A DNA stretch of 64,000 nt from Mesorhizobium loti (GCF_001510895.1 NZ_LPWA01000105.1:1-64000), one strand, 5' to 3'. Numbered from the stretch's first letter, positions 8,910-18,889 are shown. The notes: generated from the letters alone by a model not told the origin. Program-made: numbers and translations.

Positions 8910-9068
8910 CGCCCCCCTCTGTCCTGCCGGACATCTCCCCCACTTGGGGGGAGATCGGATGTCACCGCGGCTTTCGCCAATCGCCAACGCTGGAGGAGGC
9001 GCGCCGGCGACGGAGCTGCCAATCTCCCCCCTTGTGGGGGAGATGCCCGGCAGGGCAGAGGGGGGCGC
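8910..9068. repeat. Palindromic intergenic element, family C (full copy)
   Basis: This is a near-identical copy of the element at 1191-1350. It has the same outward CCCCCCTCTGTCCTGCCGG arm, the same core CAATCGCCAACGCTGGAGG and the mirror arm ending in GGCAGAGGGGGGCG. It lies just upstream of the MocR gene. Confidence 0.75.
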
Positions 9069-9384
9069 TGTCCCGCCGACGCCTCCAGCTTTTCCATATG
9101 TAATACCCTCGCCATTCATCCCATCTGCCCATCCTGCCACAGCCGTCAAAACACACAACTGGTTCCTTCATTTTCCGGAAAACTGGCCCTCGCGGGGGAG
9201 ACAGAGCGGCGTAGACTTGCGCCACTGACGTTGGGGTAAGACGTCGACGAGAAGACACGAGGCCGGACAACTGGGAGGGCGTCCGGCCACGCGAAACGGC
9301 GGGGCTTGCATCGCCCCGCCCTGCAGCCATTCCCTCCCGGCATGAACACCTTGCAGCCCCGCGGCCGCCGGCGGAAAGCGAGCA
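9069..9384. other. Promoter region of the polyol operon
   Basis: No gene is seen here. It contains a 12-base perfect palindrome at 9171-9182 and leads into the operon that begins at 9385. The MocR gene and the operon are divergent, so control signals for both probably lie between 8847 and 9384. Confidence 0.5.
9171..9182. promoter_or_regulatory. Candidate operator palindrome upstream of the polyol operon
   Basis: TTTTCCGGAAAA is perfectly symmetrical, and a nearby TTCCTTCATTTTCC repeats its half. It is about 200 bases upstream of the first gene. Which regulator binds it is not shown by the sequence; an RpiR-type or MocR regulator would be a reasonable guess. Confidence 0.35.
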
Positions 9385-10296
9385 ATGACGACAGTCAGAC
9401 TTGGCATCAACCCGATCACCTGGACCAATGACGACGTGCCGGAATTGGGCGGCGACACGCCGCTCGAGACCTGCCTCGGCGAAACCGCGGAAGCGGGCTA
9501 TGCGGGCACCGAGATCGGCGGCAAGTTCCCGCGCGAGGCCCGCAGGCTCGGTCCCATCCTCGACCATTACGGGCTGGCGCTCGTCTCCGGCTGGTATGAC
9601 GGCCGTATCTGCGAGAAGGAGGTGGAGGAAGAGTTCGAGGCGATCCGGCCGCATCTGACGCTGCTCAAGGAGCTCGGCGCGAAGCATGTCGTCTATGCCG
9701 ACACCTCGCGCGGCCGGCATGGCGCGATCCACGATCCGATCTCTGAGCGGCCGAAGCTCTCTGCCGAGGAGTGGAAGCCCTACGGCGAAAAGATCACGCG
9801 GCTGGCCGAACGTTTTGCTGATTTCGGCGTCGGCATGGCCTTTCATCATCACATGGGCACGATCGTCGAAACCGATGCCGAGATCGACATGCTGATGAAT
9901 GTCACCGGCGAGGCGGTCGGGCTGCTCTACGACACCGGCCACTGCGCCTTTTCCGGCGGCGATCCGGAACAGCTCCTGCGCCGGCATGTCGGGCGCGTCG
10001 TCCATGTCCATTGCAAGGATGTGCGCCCGGCCATCTTAAAGAGGGCGCGTGACACCGACATGAGCTTCATGGGCGCCGTGATGGACGGCATCTTCACCGT
10101 GCCCGGCGACGGCGCGATCGACTATCCGAGCCTGCTGAAAATCCTCGCCGACAAGGGTTATGCCGGCTGGCTGGTGGTGGAGGCCGAGCAGGACCCGGCC
10201 AAGGCGCATCCGCTGACCTATGCGACGATGGGCTATCGCAACCTGAAGAAGCTGGCGCAAGGCGCAGGGTTCACAGTCGGCGAGCGGAAGGGGTGA
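9385..10296 (+). CDS. IolE-like sugar phosphate isomerase/inosose dehydratase paralogue
   Basis: This is a 303-residue TIM-barrel protein of the AP-endonuclease-2/xylose isomerase-like class. It is clearly homologous along its length to the IolE at 28678-29595. Shared landmarks include LGINPITWTNDD near the N-terminus, AFHHHMGTIVET at about 154-165, LLYDTGHCAFSGGD at about 180-193, HVHCKDVR and GIFTVPGDGAIDY. Conserved Glu, Asp and His positions fit a divalent-metal site. IolE dehydrates scyllo-inosose; this copy probably acts on a related keto-inositol or sugar. It opens an operon with an ABC importer, which supports a catabolic role for the imported compound. Confidence 0.82.
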   Translation: MTTVRLGINPITWTNDDVPELGGDTPLETCLGETAEAGYAGTEIGGKFPREARRLGPILDHYGLALVSGWYDGRICEKEVEEEFEAIRPHLTLLKELGAKHVVYADTSRGRHGAIHDPISERPKLSAEEWKPYGEKITRLAERFADFGVGMAFHHHMGTIVETDAEIDMLMNVTGEAVGLLYDTGHCAFSGGDPEQLLRRHVGRVVHVHCKDVRPAILKRARDTDMSFMGAVMDGIFTVPGDGAIDYPSLLKILADKGYAGWLVVEAEQDPAKAHPLTYATMGYRNLKKLAQGAGFTVGERKG

Positions 10297-10327
10297 GGAA
10301 CAAGCGGCGGAGGCGCCGGGGAGGGCG

Positions 10328-11425
10328 ATGAGTTCGGTTCTGTTCAGAAACGTGGTCAAGAATTTCGGCGCGCTCAACGTGCTGAGATCGCTCGACCTCG
10401 CCGTGCCGGACCACAAATTCCTCGCGCTCCTCGGCCCTTCGGGCTGCGGCAAGACGACGGCGCTGCGCATCCTTGCGGGGCTCGACATGCCGACGGCCGG
10501 CAAGGTCTTCATCGGCGAGCGCGACGTCACCCGGCTGCAGCCGCGCGACCGCGACATCGCCATGGTCTTCCAGAGCTACGCGCTCTATCCGCAGATGACG
10601 GTCGCCGAGAACATCGGCTATCCGCTGTGGATCCGCGGCACGCCGGAGCCCGGGCGAAAAGCCAAGATCGGCGAGGTCGCCGCCATCCTCGAAATCGGCC
10701 ATCTGCTCGACCGCCGGCCGCGCCAGCTCTCCGGCGGCCAGCGCCAGCGCGTGGCGCTGGCCCGCGCCATCGTGCGCGACCCGGCGGCCTTCCTCATGGA
10801 CGAGCCGCTCTCCAACCTCGACGCGCGGCTGCGGCTCACCATGCGCGGCGAGATCAAGCGGCTCTGCCAGCGCCTCAGCGCCACCACCATCTACGTCACC
10901 CACGACCAGGTCGAGGCCCTGACGATGGCCGATCTGGTCGCTGTCATGCATGGCGGCGAGCTGCAGCAGATGGCGCCGCCCATCGACATCTACGACCGTC
11001 CGGCAAACCGCTTCGTCGCCACCTTCGTCGGCAACCCGCCGATGAACATCCTGACGGCTGCGCTCGCCGAGCAAGGCGTGATCGCCGGCGGCAAGGTCGT
11101 TCCACTGGAGCGAACGCGGCTCACCGCATGCCGGCTGGCCGAGATCGTAGAGATCGGGCTCAGGCCGGAAGACTGCAGCGTCGCCCAACCAGGCGAAGCG
11201 GGCGCGCTGCCCGGCGAAATCTACGTCGTCGAGCCGATGGGCAACGAGACGCTGGTCAACGTCCGCCTCGAAGGCGGCAACGTCTCGGTCCGGGCCGGCC
11301 GCGATTTTAGGGGCGCGGTCGGCGAAAGCATCGGCGTCGCCTTCGACCCGGCGAACGCCTGTTTCTTCAACTCGGCCGGCCTCACCGCCGTCCACAGGGT
11401 CAACAGCAATGGGAGAGAGAAATGA
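10328..11425 (+). CDS. Carbohydrate ABC transporter ATPase (UgpC/MsmK type)
   Basis: The 365-residue cytoplasmic ATPase has Walker A GPSGCGKTT at about 36-44, signature LSGGQRQRVALARA at about 134, Walker B AFLMDEPLSNLDAR at about 154-167, and switch histidine in YVTHDQVEA. The C-terminal 130 residues form the regulatory OB-fold domain typical of the CUT1 subfamily, which imports oligosaccharides, polyols and glycerol phosphates. It is followed directly by the binding protein and two permeases. The start follows GGGGAGGGCG. Substrate is unknown. Confidence 0.93.
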   Translation: MSSVLFRNVVKNFGALNVLRSLDLAVPDHKFLALLGPSGCGKTTALRILAGLDMPTAGKVFIGERDVTRLQPRDRDIAMVFQSYALYPQMTVAENIGYPLWIRGTPEPGRKAKIGEVAAILEIGHLLDRRPRQLSGGQRQRVALARAIVRDPAAFLMDEPLSNLDARLRLTMRGEIKRLCQRLSATTIYVTHDQVEALTMADLVAVMHGGELQQMAPPIDIYDRPANRFVATFVGNPPMNILTAALAEQGVIAGGKVVPLERTRLTACRLAEIVEIGLRPEDCSVAQPGEAGALPGEIYVVEPMGNETLVNVRLEGGNVSVRAGRDFRGAVGESIGVAFDPANACFFNSAGLTAVHRVNSNGREK

Positions 11426-12734
11426 CGCATTCCAGCAGACTTACTCGCCGCTCCGTCATCAAGGGTGGGCTCGGCCTGGCTTTAGCCACCACGGCCCTCA
11501 CCACGCTCGGCCTGCCGATGCCAGCCAGGGCAGCCGGCAAGAAGGTCATTATCGGCGCCTTCGCGGATGGCGGGCTGACGCCGTTCAAGCAGAAGATCAT
11601 CCCGCTTGCGAAGGAGCACGGCTTCGACATCGAGTTCCTCGAGGATGAATATGGCGTGACGCTTGAGAAGTGGTTCGCCGACGCCCAGAGCGGCGCCGGC
11701 CAGTACGACCTCTATCTGCTCGACGATCCATGGGTGCCGCAGTTCGGCGCCGCCAACGTGCTCGAGGATCTCGGCGCCGGCGGCATCGATGCCTCCGACA
11801 AGGACTGGATCGGCTCGATGATCGACATGGGTTACTGGCCGCCGCAGCAGGGGCCGCGCGTCAAAGGCTTCGAAAGCGCCAAGCCGACCCTGATCTGTGT
11901 ACCCTTCGTCGGTGACCTGCAGACGCTCACCTATCGCAACGACGTCTTCACCGGCGGCGCGCCCAAGACCTGGGACGAGGTGATCGCCAAGGGCAAGGAA
12001 GGCGTCGCCGCCGGCAAGATCAAGTACCCGGTCGTCTTCCGCGGCGTCTCCGGCAACCCGATCGTCACCAGCTGGTATCCGGTCTTCCTGTCGTTCGGCG
12101 GCTCCTTCTTCGACGAAAAGTGGAACCCGATCTTCAATTCGGCGGAAGGCAAGGCATCGGCCGATTTCTTCGTCGGCACGATGAAGCAGAACGCGCCGAG
12201 CGGAGTGGTCGAGTTCGACTCCGACCAGGAAGGGGCGGCAATCCTCGGCGGCGAGGCGGGCGCCATCATCCAGTATTCGGGCAACGCGCTGAAGGCTGAC
12301 GATCCGGCGCAGACCAAGGTCGCCGGCAAGCTCGATTTCGGCGTCGTGCCGAAGCAGGAAAAGGCGATCGCCCAGATGGGCATCTTCATCGCCGGCGTGC
12401 CGAAATCGGCGCCCAACAAGGCGAACTCGATCGAGTTCCTGAAGTGGTATGTCAGCGCCGAAACCCAGGCCAAGCTGTCGGAAGCGGGCTCGATCCCGGT
12501 CAAGCGCAGCGCCTTCGGCATCGCCAAGCCCGGCAACCGGCTGATCCCGGTCGCGCTGCAGCAGCTCGACGCCGGCGCGCTGCCGAGGCGCGCACGCCGG
12601 ACTGGGCGAAGGTGGAGGAGCTGCTCGGCATCGAACTCAACAAGGCGCTTCAGGCCGGCTCCGGCGGCGGCGCCGCGCTCGACACGGCCGCCAAGCAGGT
12701 CAAGGACTATCTCACCACGGCCGGTTACTACTGA
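11422..12734 (+). CDS. Carbohydrate ABC transporter substrate-binding protein (one frameshift)
   Basis: This is a periplasmic binding protein of the CUT1 class, about 437 residues after correction. The N-terminus LTRRSVIKGGLGLALATTALT looks like a Tat signal, cleaved near residue 36. The body has the extracellular solute-binding family 1 pattern (YDLYLLDDPWVPQF, WYPVFLSFGG). The frame breaks near 12590; adding one base rejoins the C-terminal PDWAKVEELLGIELNKALQ. Without the correction the sequence would run into the second permease. Its start overlaps the ATPase stop, and its stop overlaps the first permease start (TGATG). Confidence 0.88.
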
Positions 12735-13639
12735 TGCGCGTGGCAGCGCAGGCGCGCAAATATCGCCTGCAGGGGGCGGGGCTCGACCTCGCCCTCCCAT
12801 ATCTCATGCTGGCGCCGGGCCTGATGATCGTGCTCGGCGTGCTCGTCTATCCGCTCTGGGACGGTCTCAGGGCCAGCACAAAAGCCTATCGCTATGGCTC
12901 GCCGGTCGGCGACGTCGGGTTTCAGAACTATGTGCACCTGTGGAGCGACGCGCAGTTCCTGAATTCGCTCTGGGTCACCGTGAAGTTCGTCGCGCTGTCG
13001 GTGTCCTTCGAGGCGGTGCTCGGCTTCGCGCTGGCACTGTTCTGCCTTCGCGAATTTCGCGGCATTCGGCTGCTCAGGACGGTGCTCATCATTCCGATGG
13101 TGATCACCCCGGTTGTCGTCGCCATCGTCTTCCGCCTGATCTACGCCAGCGACGCCGGCATGCTGACGGCGCTCTCGGAAGCCATCGGCGGCGGCGAGGC
13201 GCAGATCCTCGGCAACCCGCTCAATGCCTTCATCGGACTTGTCGTGCTCGACGTCTGGGAATGGACGCCGCTGATGTTCCTGATCCTGCTCGCCGGGCTG
13301 CAATCGCTGCCGCACGAGCCGTTCGAGGCCGCGCGCGTCGACGGCGCCGGCGCCTGGCGCGTCTTTGCCGATCTCACCTTCCCGATGATGCGGCCGGTGC
13401 TGGCGGTGGCGATCGTGCTCAGGACCATCGATGCCTTCGGTACCTTCGACCAGGTCTTCGTGCTGACCCGTGGCGGGCCGGGCGAGGCGACGAGGCTGAT
13501 CTCGATCTACGGCTACGACACCGCGTTCAAGTTCCAGCAGACCGGGTACGCGGCGGCGCTGTTCGTGACGATCGGCCTCGTCGTGCTCGCGCTCGCCTTC
13601 AGCGCCATCAGGCTTCTGCGCAGGGTCGACGCGTCATGA
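12734..13639 (+). CDS. ABC transporter permease (MalF-like)
   Basis: The 301-residue inner-membrane protein has six predicted helices and the cytoplasmic EAA loop that contacts the ATPase (FEAARVDGAGAWRVFADLTFP, about 196-216). It is of the MalF/UgpA type and forms a heterodimer with the next gene product. Both ends overlap its neighbours by a few bases (TGATG at 12732 and ATGA at 13636), which indicates tight translational coupling. Confidence 0.93.
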   Translation: MRVAAQARKYRLQGAGLDLALPYLMLAPGLMIVLGVLVYPLWDGLRASTKAYRYGSPVGDVGFQNYVHLWSDAQFLNSLWVTVKFVALSVSFEAVLGFALALFCLREFRGIRLLRTVLIIPMVITPVVVAIVFRLIYASDAGMLTALSEAIGGGEAQILGNPLNAFIGLVVLDVWEWTPLMFLILLAGLQSLPHEPFEAARVDGAGAWRVFADLTFPMMRPVLAVAIVLRTIDAFGTFDQVFVLTRGGPGEATRLISIYGYDTAFKFQQTGYAAALFVTIGLVVLALAFSAIRLLRRVDAS

Positions 13640-14454
13640 GCACCCGTCTGGCGCGCATCCTCACAACCATCTTCGTGCTGGCCGTTGTCCTGCTGCCGAT
13701 TTACTGGCTGGTTTCCACCTCGCTCAAGTCCAACCGCGAGATCACCCAGGAAGGCACGCTCTACCCGCACGTGCCGACGCTCGACAACTACGTCCGGCTG
13801 TTCACCGAGAAGCAGTTCGGTTCCTACCTGACGAACTCGCTGGTGGTGACCTTCTTCTCCGTCGCCATCGCGCTGGTCGCCGGCGCGATGGGCGCCTACG
13901 CCATCGCCCGTTTCCGCCTGCCTCTCGCCATGGAAGGCAAGGTCGGCCTGTTCCTATTGACGCTGCGCATCATCCCGCCGGTCGTCATCCTGATCCCCGT
14001 CTATCTCTTGATGCTCAGCCTCGGCCTGCTCGATACCTGGCTCGGCCTGATCGCCACCTACACCGCTTTCAATGTCACCTTCTGCGTCTGGATGATGGAG
14101 AGCTTCTTCCGCGAGATACCCGTCGATCTCGAGGAGGCCGCGATGGTCGACGGCGATTCCCGCTTCGGCGCCTTCCGCCGCATCACGCTGCCGCTGGCGG
14201 CGCCGGGGCTCGCGGCGACCGCCATCTTCGCAGTGCTGGTCACCTTCAACGAGTTCCTCTTCGCGCTGGCGCTGACGGCGACGCCACGCGCCATGACCAT
14301 GCCGCGCGGCACCGCGACGCTGATCGGCCGCATCGATACCGACTGGGCCTCGATGGCGGCCGCGGGCGTCATCGGCGCGCTGCCGATCGTCTTCTTCGCG
14401 CTGCTGGTGCAGCGCCATCTGGTGCGCGGCCTCACCATGGGCGCCGTGAAATGA
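13636..14454 (+). CDS. ABC transporter permease (MalG-like)
   Basis: The 272-residue membrane protein has six helices. It has the MalG-type EAA motif LEEAAMVDGDSRFGAFRRI (about 169-187). The early segment VLLPIYWLVSTSLKSNREI is typical of MalG/UgpE partners. It begins in an ATGA overlap with the upstream permease and completes the four-component importer. A 66-base gap precedes the dehydrogenase gene. Confidence 0.93.
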   Translation: MSTRLARILTTIFVLAVVLLPIYWLVSTSLKSNREITQEGTLYPHVPTLDNYVRLFTEKQFGSYLTNSLVVTFFSVAIALVAGAMGAYAIARFRLPLAMEGKVGLFLLTLRIIPPVVILIPVYLLMLSLGLLDTWLGLIATYTAFNVTFCVWMMESFFREIPVDLEEAAMVDGDSRFGAFRRITLPLAAPGLAATAIFAVLVTFNEFLFALALTATPRAMTMPRGTATLIGRIDTDWASMAAAGVIGALPIVFFALLVQRHLVRGLTMGAVK

Positions 14455-14520
14455 ACGTCGCTCGGGCAACATGAACCGGTCGTTCCGCGAGGAGTACGGC
14501 CTGACAGGAAAGTCGAACGC

Positions 14521-15512
14521 ATGATGGATGTTTGTCTGTTCGGAGTGGGGCTGATCGGCCGTGTCCACGCCGGCAATCTGGCACGTCACCCAAGAGTGCG
14601 GCTGCGCTACATCGTCGATCCCAATCGCGAAGCGGCAGCCAAGGTCGCCGCCGATACCGGCGCCGAGATTTCCGACACCGACACGGTGATGAACGATCCG
14701 TCGGTGAAGATGGTGTTCATCGCTTCGGCGACGCGCACGCATGCCGAGCTTGCCATGGCCGCGGCGGCGAAAGGCAAGGCGATCTTCTGCGAGAAGCCGA
14801 TCGATCTCGACCTCAAGCGCACGGACGAGTGCCTGGCCGCGGTCGAGAAAGCCGGCGTGCCGTTCCAGATCGGCTTCAACCGCCGCTTCGATCCGAGTTT
14901 CCGAGCGCTGAAGGAGCGCCTGGTCGGCGGCGAGATCGGCGCCGTCGAGCAGGTCATCATCACCAGCCGCGACCCCGAGCCCGAGACCGAGGAAGCGCTG
15001 GCGGGAGGTGGAGGCGTCTTTCGCGAAATGACCATCCACGACTTCGACATGGCGCGGAACCTGCTCGGCGAGGAGCCGGTCGAACTCTTCGCGACCGGCT
15101 CATCGCTGGTCGCGCCGCAATATAGCAAGCTCGGCGACTACGACACCGCGATGTTCATCCTGCGGACCGCGTCCGGCCGGCAGTGCCACATCAACAACAG
15201 CGTCAGGGCCGCCTATGGCTACGACCAGCGCATCGAGGTGCATGGCGCCGACGGCATGCTGCAGGCCGCAACCGGCTGCCGACCTCGGTAGAGATGTATG
15301 GCGGCAAGGGCATATCGCGCGACAAGCCCTACTACTTCTTCGTCGAACGCTACGCCGAGTCCTATGCCGCCGAGATCGATCACTTCATCGCCTGCATCGA
15401 AACCGGCAGGAAGCCCGCCGTAACGGCGAGCGACGGCCGCAAGGCCATGATCCTTTGCGAGGCGGCCCTCGCCTCCGCTAGGTCCGGCAGGTTCGAGCCT
15501 GTGAGGTTCTGA
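14521..15512 (+). CDS. Gfo/Idh/MocA oxidoreductase, inositol dehydrogenase-like (one frameshift)
   Basis: About 330 residues after correction. The NAD(P) Rossmann fold is at the N-terminus (LFGVGLIGRVHAGNLA, residues 5-20), with the EKPIDL motif at about 96 carrying the conserved lysine. The catalytic-domain segment MTIHDFDMARNLL is at about 171-183. The frame breaks near 15277, where AAAC appears to have lost one A; adding it joins the C-terminal SVEMYGGKGISRDKPYYFF. Members oxidise inositols and other cyclitols or sugars. Its place between importer and isomerase suggests it makes the keto-substrate for the IolE-like enzyme. This is inference. Confidence 0.87.
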
Positions 15513-15545
15513 GCGGATGGTCTCAAGTCAACCGGGAGTCCAGAC

Positions 15546-16483
15546 ATGAAGATCGGCATGATCACCGACAGCCTCGGCAACCTTTCCTTTGACGAGATGC
15601 TCAACGCCTCGGCCGAACTCGGGCTGGAGACGCTGGAGTTCGCTTGCGGCAACTGGTCGTCCGCGCCGCACATCGATCTTGCAGCCATGCTGGACAGTGC
15701 GTCGACCCGAGCCGAATTCGCCGCCAAGGTCCGCGACCACGGATTGACGATCGCGGCGCTCAACTGCTCGGGCAATCCGCTGCACCCGGGACCGCAGGGC
15801 AAGGAGCACCGCCAGGTGACCGAGGACACGATCCGGCTGGCAAGCCTGATGGGGATCGATCGCGTGGTGATGATGTCCGGGCTGCCCGGTGGCCCGGGCG
15901 ATGCCAACCCCAACTGGATCGTCACCGACTGGCCGCCCGAATGCGCCGACATCCTGCGCTACCAGTGGGACGACTGCATCATTCCCTACTGGCGCGATCT
16001 CGTGACGTTTTCGAACAATCTCGGCATCGGCAGGCTCTGCTTGGAACTGCATGGCCATCAGGCCGTCTACAATGTCCACACACTGTTCCGCCTTCGCGAA
16101 GCCGTGGGCGAGACGGTCGGCGCCAACTACGATCCGAGCCATCCGATGTGGATGGGCGCCGATCCCATCGCCGCCGTCCGCAAGCTGGGCTCGGCGATCT
16201 ACTACGTCCATGCCAAGGACACGCGCGTCGAGCCGATCCCGGCCGGCATCGATGGCGTGCTCGATGCGCGCCCGCCAAACCACTATGCCGATCGAGCCTG
16301 GAATTACATCACGCTGGGCTATGGCCACGGTGAGGCCTGGTGGCGGCAGTTCTGCGTCGCGCTGAAGCAGGTCGGCTACGAGACGTGCTTTCCATCGAGC
16401 ACGAGGACATGATGCTGTCGCCGATGGAAGGCATGCGCAAATCGGTGGCGTTGCTGCGCAACGTCGCGATCAATCTGGCTTGA
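15546..16483 (+). CDS. Sugar phosphate isomerase/epimerase family protein (one frameshift)
   Basis: This is a TIM-barrel protein of the xylose isomerase-like class, about 312 residues after correction. Visible landmarks are MKIGMITDSLGNLSFDEML, EFACGNW at about 36, CLELHGHQAVYNVHT at about 164, GANYDPSHPMWMG at about 193 and YVHAKDTRVE at about 220. They fit the metal-ligand pattern of the family. The frame breaks near 16391 where GAGGAC has become GAGAC; restoring one G joins VLSIEHEDMMLSPMEGMRKS. It ends in a TGATG overlap with the following small HTH gene. A cyclitol or sugar isomerase role is likely. Confidence 0.85.
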
Positions 16484-16749
16484 TGCAGGCGGATCGATCC
16501 GGAAGGCCGGCGCCGCCGCCGAGCTTGGTCGCGGCGCTGGCCAGCGAGCCGAGGCTGGTCGCCAAGCATCCGGCGCTCGGCGATTTCCTGCGCAGCCGAT
16601 GGGCCGACGCCGCCTTCATGACCGCGGCCGGCATGGCGGAGGCAACAGGCCTTCCCACCACAACGCTGATCAGGCTGCTGGCACTTCTCGGATTCCCCAG
16701 CTTCCGCAGTTTTCGCGACGCGATGCGCGCTCAGCTCAGATCACGCTGA
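16483..16749 (+). CDS. Stand-alone RpiR-type helix-turn-helix protein
   Basis: The 88-residue product matches only the N-terminal DNA-binding domain of RpiR/MurR regulators (LRSRWADAAFMTAAGMAEA, TGLPTTTLIRLLALLGFPSF, about 37-75). The SIS sugar-phosphate domain that normally follows is absent. There is no room for it, since the convergent methyltransferase ends 6 bases later. Its ATG overlaps the stop of the isomerase gene (TGATG), so it belongs to the polyol operon. It could be an operon-encoded repressor lacking its own effector domain, or a fragment. The HTH assignment is by pattern. Confidence 0.6.
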   Translation: MQADRSGRPAPPPSLVAALASEPRLVAKHPALGDFLRSRWADAAFMTAAGMAEATGLPTTTLIRLLALLGFPSFRSFRDAMRAQLRSR

Positions 16750-16754
16750 AGGGG

Positions 16755-17552
16755 TTACGGCACGATCCCCCGACACGCCCAGGCGACATTGGCGAACGAT
16801 CTCGCCCCATCCGGCCGCCGGCCTGATATGCGTCACGAACGGCGGCCTCGGTGCGGATCCGCTCCGCCTTGTCCAGCGTGGTCATATACTTGCCGAGCGG
16901 CCCTTCGCCGGCGCGATCGGCGCCAAATAGTCGTCGAAATTTTCGTATCCATCCGGATCATCAGCTCGGTTTCGGCGACACTGGCCAGGCCCTGTTCGAC
17001 GAAGGTCCGCTTCATCTCGCCAGGCTGCATCATCGGCTGGAAGCAATAGCGGGTGCGCATCTGGCGGCCACCTTCGCTGAGTGCCGCCACCGTGTCGATC
17101 ATCATGCGCATGCCGGGCATGCCGCCAAGATGATCCCACACCACGGCCGCGACCACGCCGCCCGGCCGCACCACCCGGCGCATCTCGGCCACCGCCTTGC
17201 CGGCTTCGGGCACGAAATGCAGCACCAGCAGCGCCAGCGCGCGGTCGAATGTGTTGTCAGCGAACGGCAGGGCGGTGGCATCCGCCTGCTGGATGGTGAT
17301 CCGCTTGTCGGTGTTGCGCCCCCTCGCCGCCTCGACGAAGACGGCTGAGAAGTCGATGGCCTGGATTTCGGCAAGTTCACCGGATTTCGCCAGCTCGAAG
17401 GTCAGGCTCCCGGTGCCGCAGCCGACATCGAGGATCTTTTCTCCGGCGGCTAAGCCGGCGAAGTCGATGAATTTGGGCGCAAGCCTTCGGCTCCAGCGCC
17501 CCATGAGCTGCTCGTAACCGGACGCTTCGTGAACGGTGAAGATCGACGCCAT
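16755..17552 (-). CDS. Class I SAM-dependent methyltransferase (three frameshifts)
   Basis: About 266 residues after correction. It has the SAM-binding motif ILDVGCGTGSLTFELA at about 40-55, an acidic second strand (IQAIDFS) and the ADATALPFADNTFDRAL segment of the Methyltransf_11 class. The substrate is unknown. The C-terminal third is broken three times, near 16948, 16900 and 16812. Each break is healed by one added base, and the final frame ends in the family-typical SFANVAWACRGIVP before TAA. Three losses in 150 bases with intact flanking codons argue for sequence error. Confidence 0.82.
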
Positions 17553-17707
17553 TAGAGCCTCCCCTATGAGCCCAAGCTAAACCTCACTGGCATTGCTGCC
17601 AAGCGCAGGGCAATCCGGGCAAGGTAGCGCAGCGCGCAGCGGCTGTTATGTGGGCGACTTCACGGTCGCCACGCCGTCGCCCGGCGGTGGTCTGTGAGCG
17701 CATGTCT

Positions 17708-18793
17708 TTACGCCGATGGCGCCGAGAGCGTCTCGAATATCCCCTTCGCCTCGGCGATAAGCGTTTGCATCAGCTGCCCCGCCGGAAGCTCCCTGTTCAA
17801 CGCGGCCGCCTGCCCGTAGAGATGAAAGGCAAAATCCCGTTTCGCCTGATCGGCGTCGCCAAGCGGGGCGCTCAGCACAACCATTTGCGGGAAATCCGGA
17901 AGGGGCGTCCGGCTCTCCTCCATCTCGAGGGCATAGCGTGTGCGCTTCGCCCGCGCGGCGCGGCCCGAGAAGGCATCGGTGACCATCGTGTCCATGTCCG
18001 TCGCGGAGCGGATCAGCGTGCGGCGCGCTCCGTCCGTGCCAGCCTCGTTGCAGGACAGAAAGCCGGTGCCGATTTGCACGCCGCTGGCGCCAAGTGCGAA
18101 AGCCGCCGCTATGCCCCGGCCGTCGGCGATGCCCCCCGCGGCGATGACCGGTAGCTTGACGGCATCGACGACCTGGGGAACCAGCGCCATTGTTCCGACG
18201 CCGTCACCCGGACCAGTCGGAACATGAGAGCCGCGGTGACCTCCCGCCTCCCATCCCTGGGCAATGACGGCATCGGCTCCACAGTTAGCGAGATTGCGCG
18301 CCTCGGCGACATTCGTCGCAGTGCTGATGATCACGATCCCCGCCTTCTTCAGCCTGTCGACCGCAGGCGCATCCGGAATGCCGAAGTGGAAGCTGACGAC
18401 CGGCGGACGGATCTCGAGCACGAGGTCAAGCTTTTCGTCGTCGAAACCCGGTCCGATCGGTGGAAGCTTCGCCGACGGTTCGCCGAGCGACAGCTCCTCA
18501 TAGTAGGGCCGCAGCCTTTCGATGGTCCGGGCCAGCACGGCATTGCCGGTGCTTGGTTGCGGGAAGACAAAGAAATTGAGGTTGAACGGCCGTTCGGTCG
18601 AGGCACGCATCCGGCGCGCAACATTGCGCAGGCCGTCCGGCAGCATCGATGCGCAGCCGAGCGATCCCAGTCCGCCGGCATTGCTGACCGCAGCGGCGAG
18701 TTCCGGCGTCGCCGAGCCGGCCATCGGAGCCTGGATGATGGGATGATCGATCTTCAGCAGATCGCAAAGACGGCGATTCGGCCACATGAGCAT
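17708..18793 (-). CDS. Nitronate monooxygenase (FMN-dependent)
   Basis: The 361-residue FMN TIM-barrel enzyme of the NMO/2-nitropropane dioxygenase family oxidises toxic alkyl nitronates. Landmarks are IIQAPMAGSATPELAAAVSNAGGLGSLG near the N-terminus, VIAQGWEAGGHRG at about 175-187 with the family histidine, VIAAGGIADGRGIAAA at about 216-231 (phosphate binding), and LGASGVQIGTGF. Length is normal and the frame intact. It lies downstream of the DUF1778 gene on the same strand with about 100 bases between them. Confidence 0.9.
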   Translation of the reverse strand: MLMWPNRRLCDLLKIDHPIIQAPMAGSATPELAAAVSNAGGLGSLGCASMLPDGLRNVARRMRASTERPFNLNFFVFPQPSTGNAVLARTIERLRPYYEELSLGEPSAKLPPIGPGFDDEKLDLVLEIRPPVVSFHFGIPDAPAVDRLKKAGIVIISTATNVAEARNLANCGADAVIAQGWEAGGHRGSHVPTGPGDGVGTMALVPQVVDAVKLPVIAAGGIADGRGIAAAFALGASGVQIGTGFLSCNEAGTDGARRTLIRSATDMDTMVTDAFSGRAARAKRTRYALEMEESRTPLPDFPQMVVLSAPLGDADQAKRDFAFHLYGQAAALNRELPAGQLMQTLIAEAKGIFETLSAPSA

Positions 18794-18889
18794 GTTTCCG
18801 GTGTACGCCGCGGTAGCATAGGCCTGTGTCAGGGCCCGGTCACCGGAATTGTGCAGGCACGCTCCCAGAATTGCCCCTACCAGCGGGAA

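Noticed and set aside
11422..14454. A single 1010-residue fusion of binding protein and permease
   Set aside because: The middle is the first permease read in the wrong frame; one base lost near 12590 explains it, and the binding protein then ends in the normal overlap.
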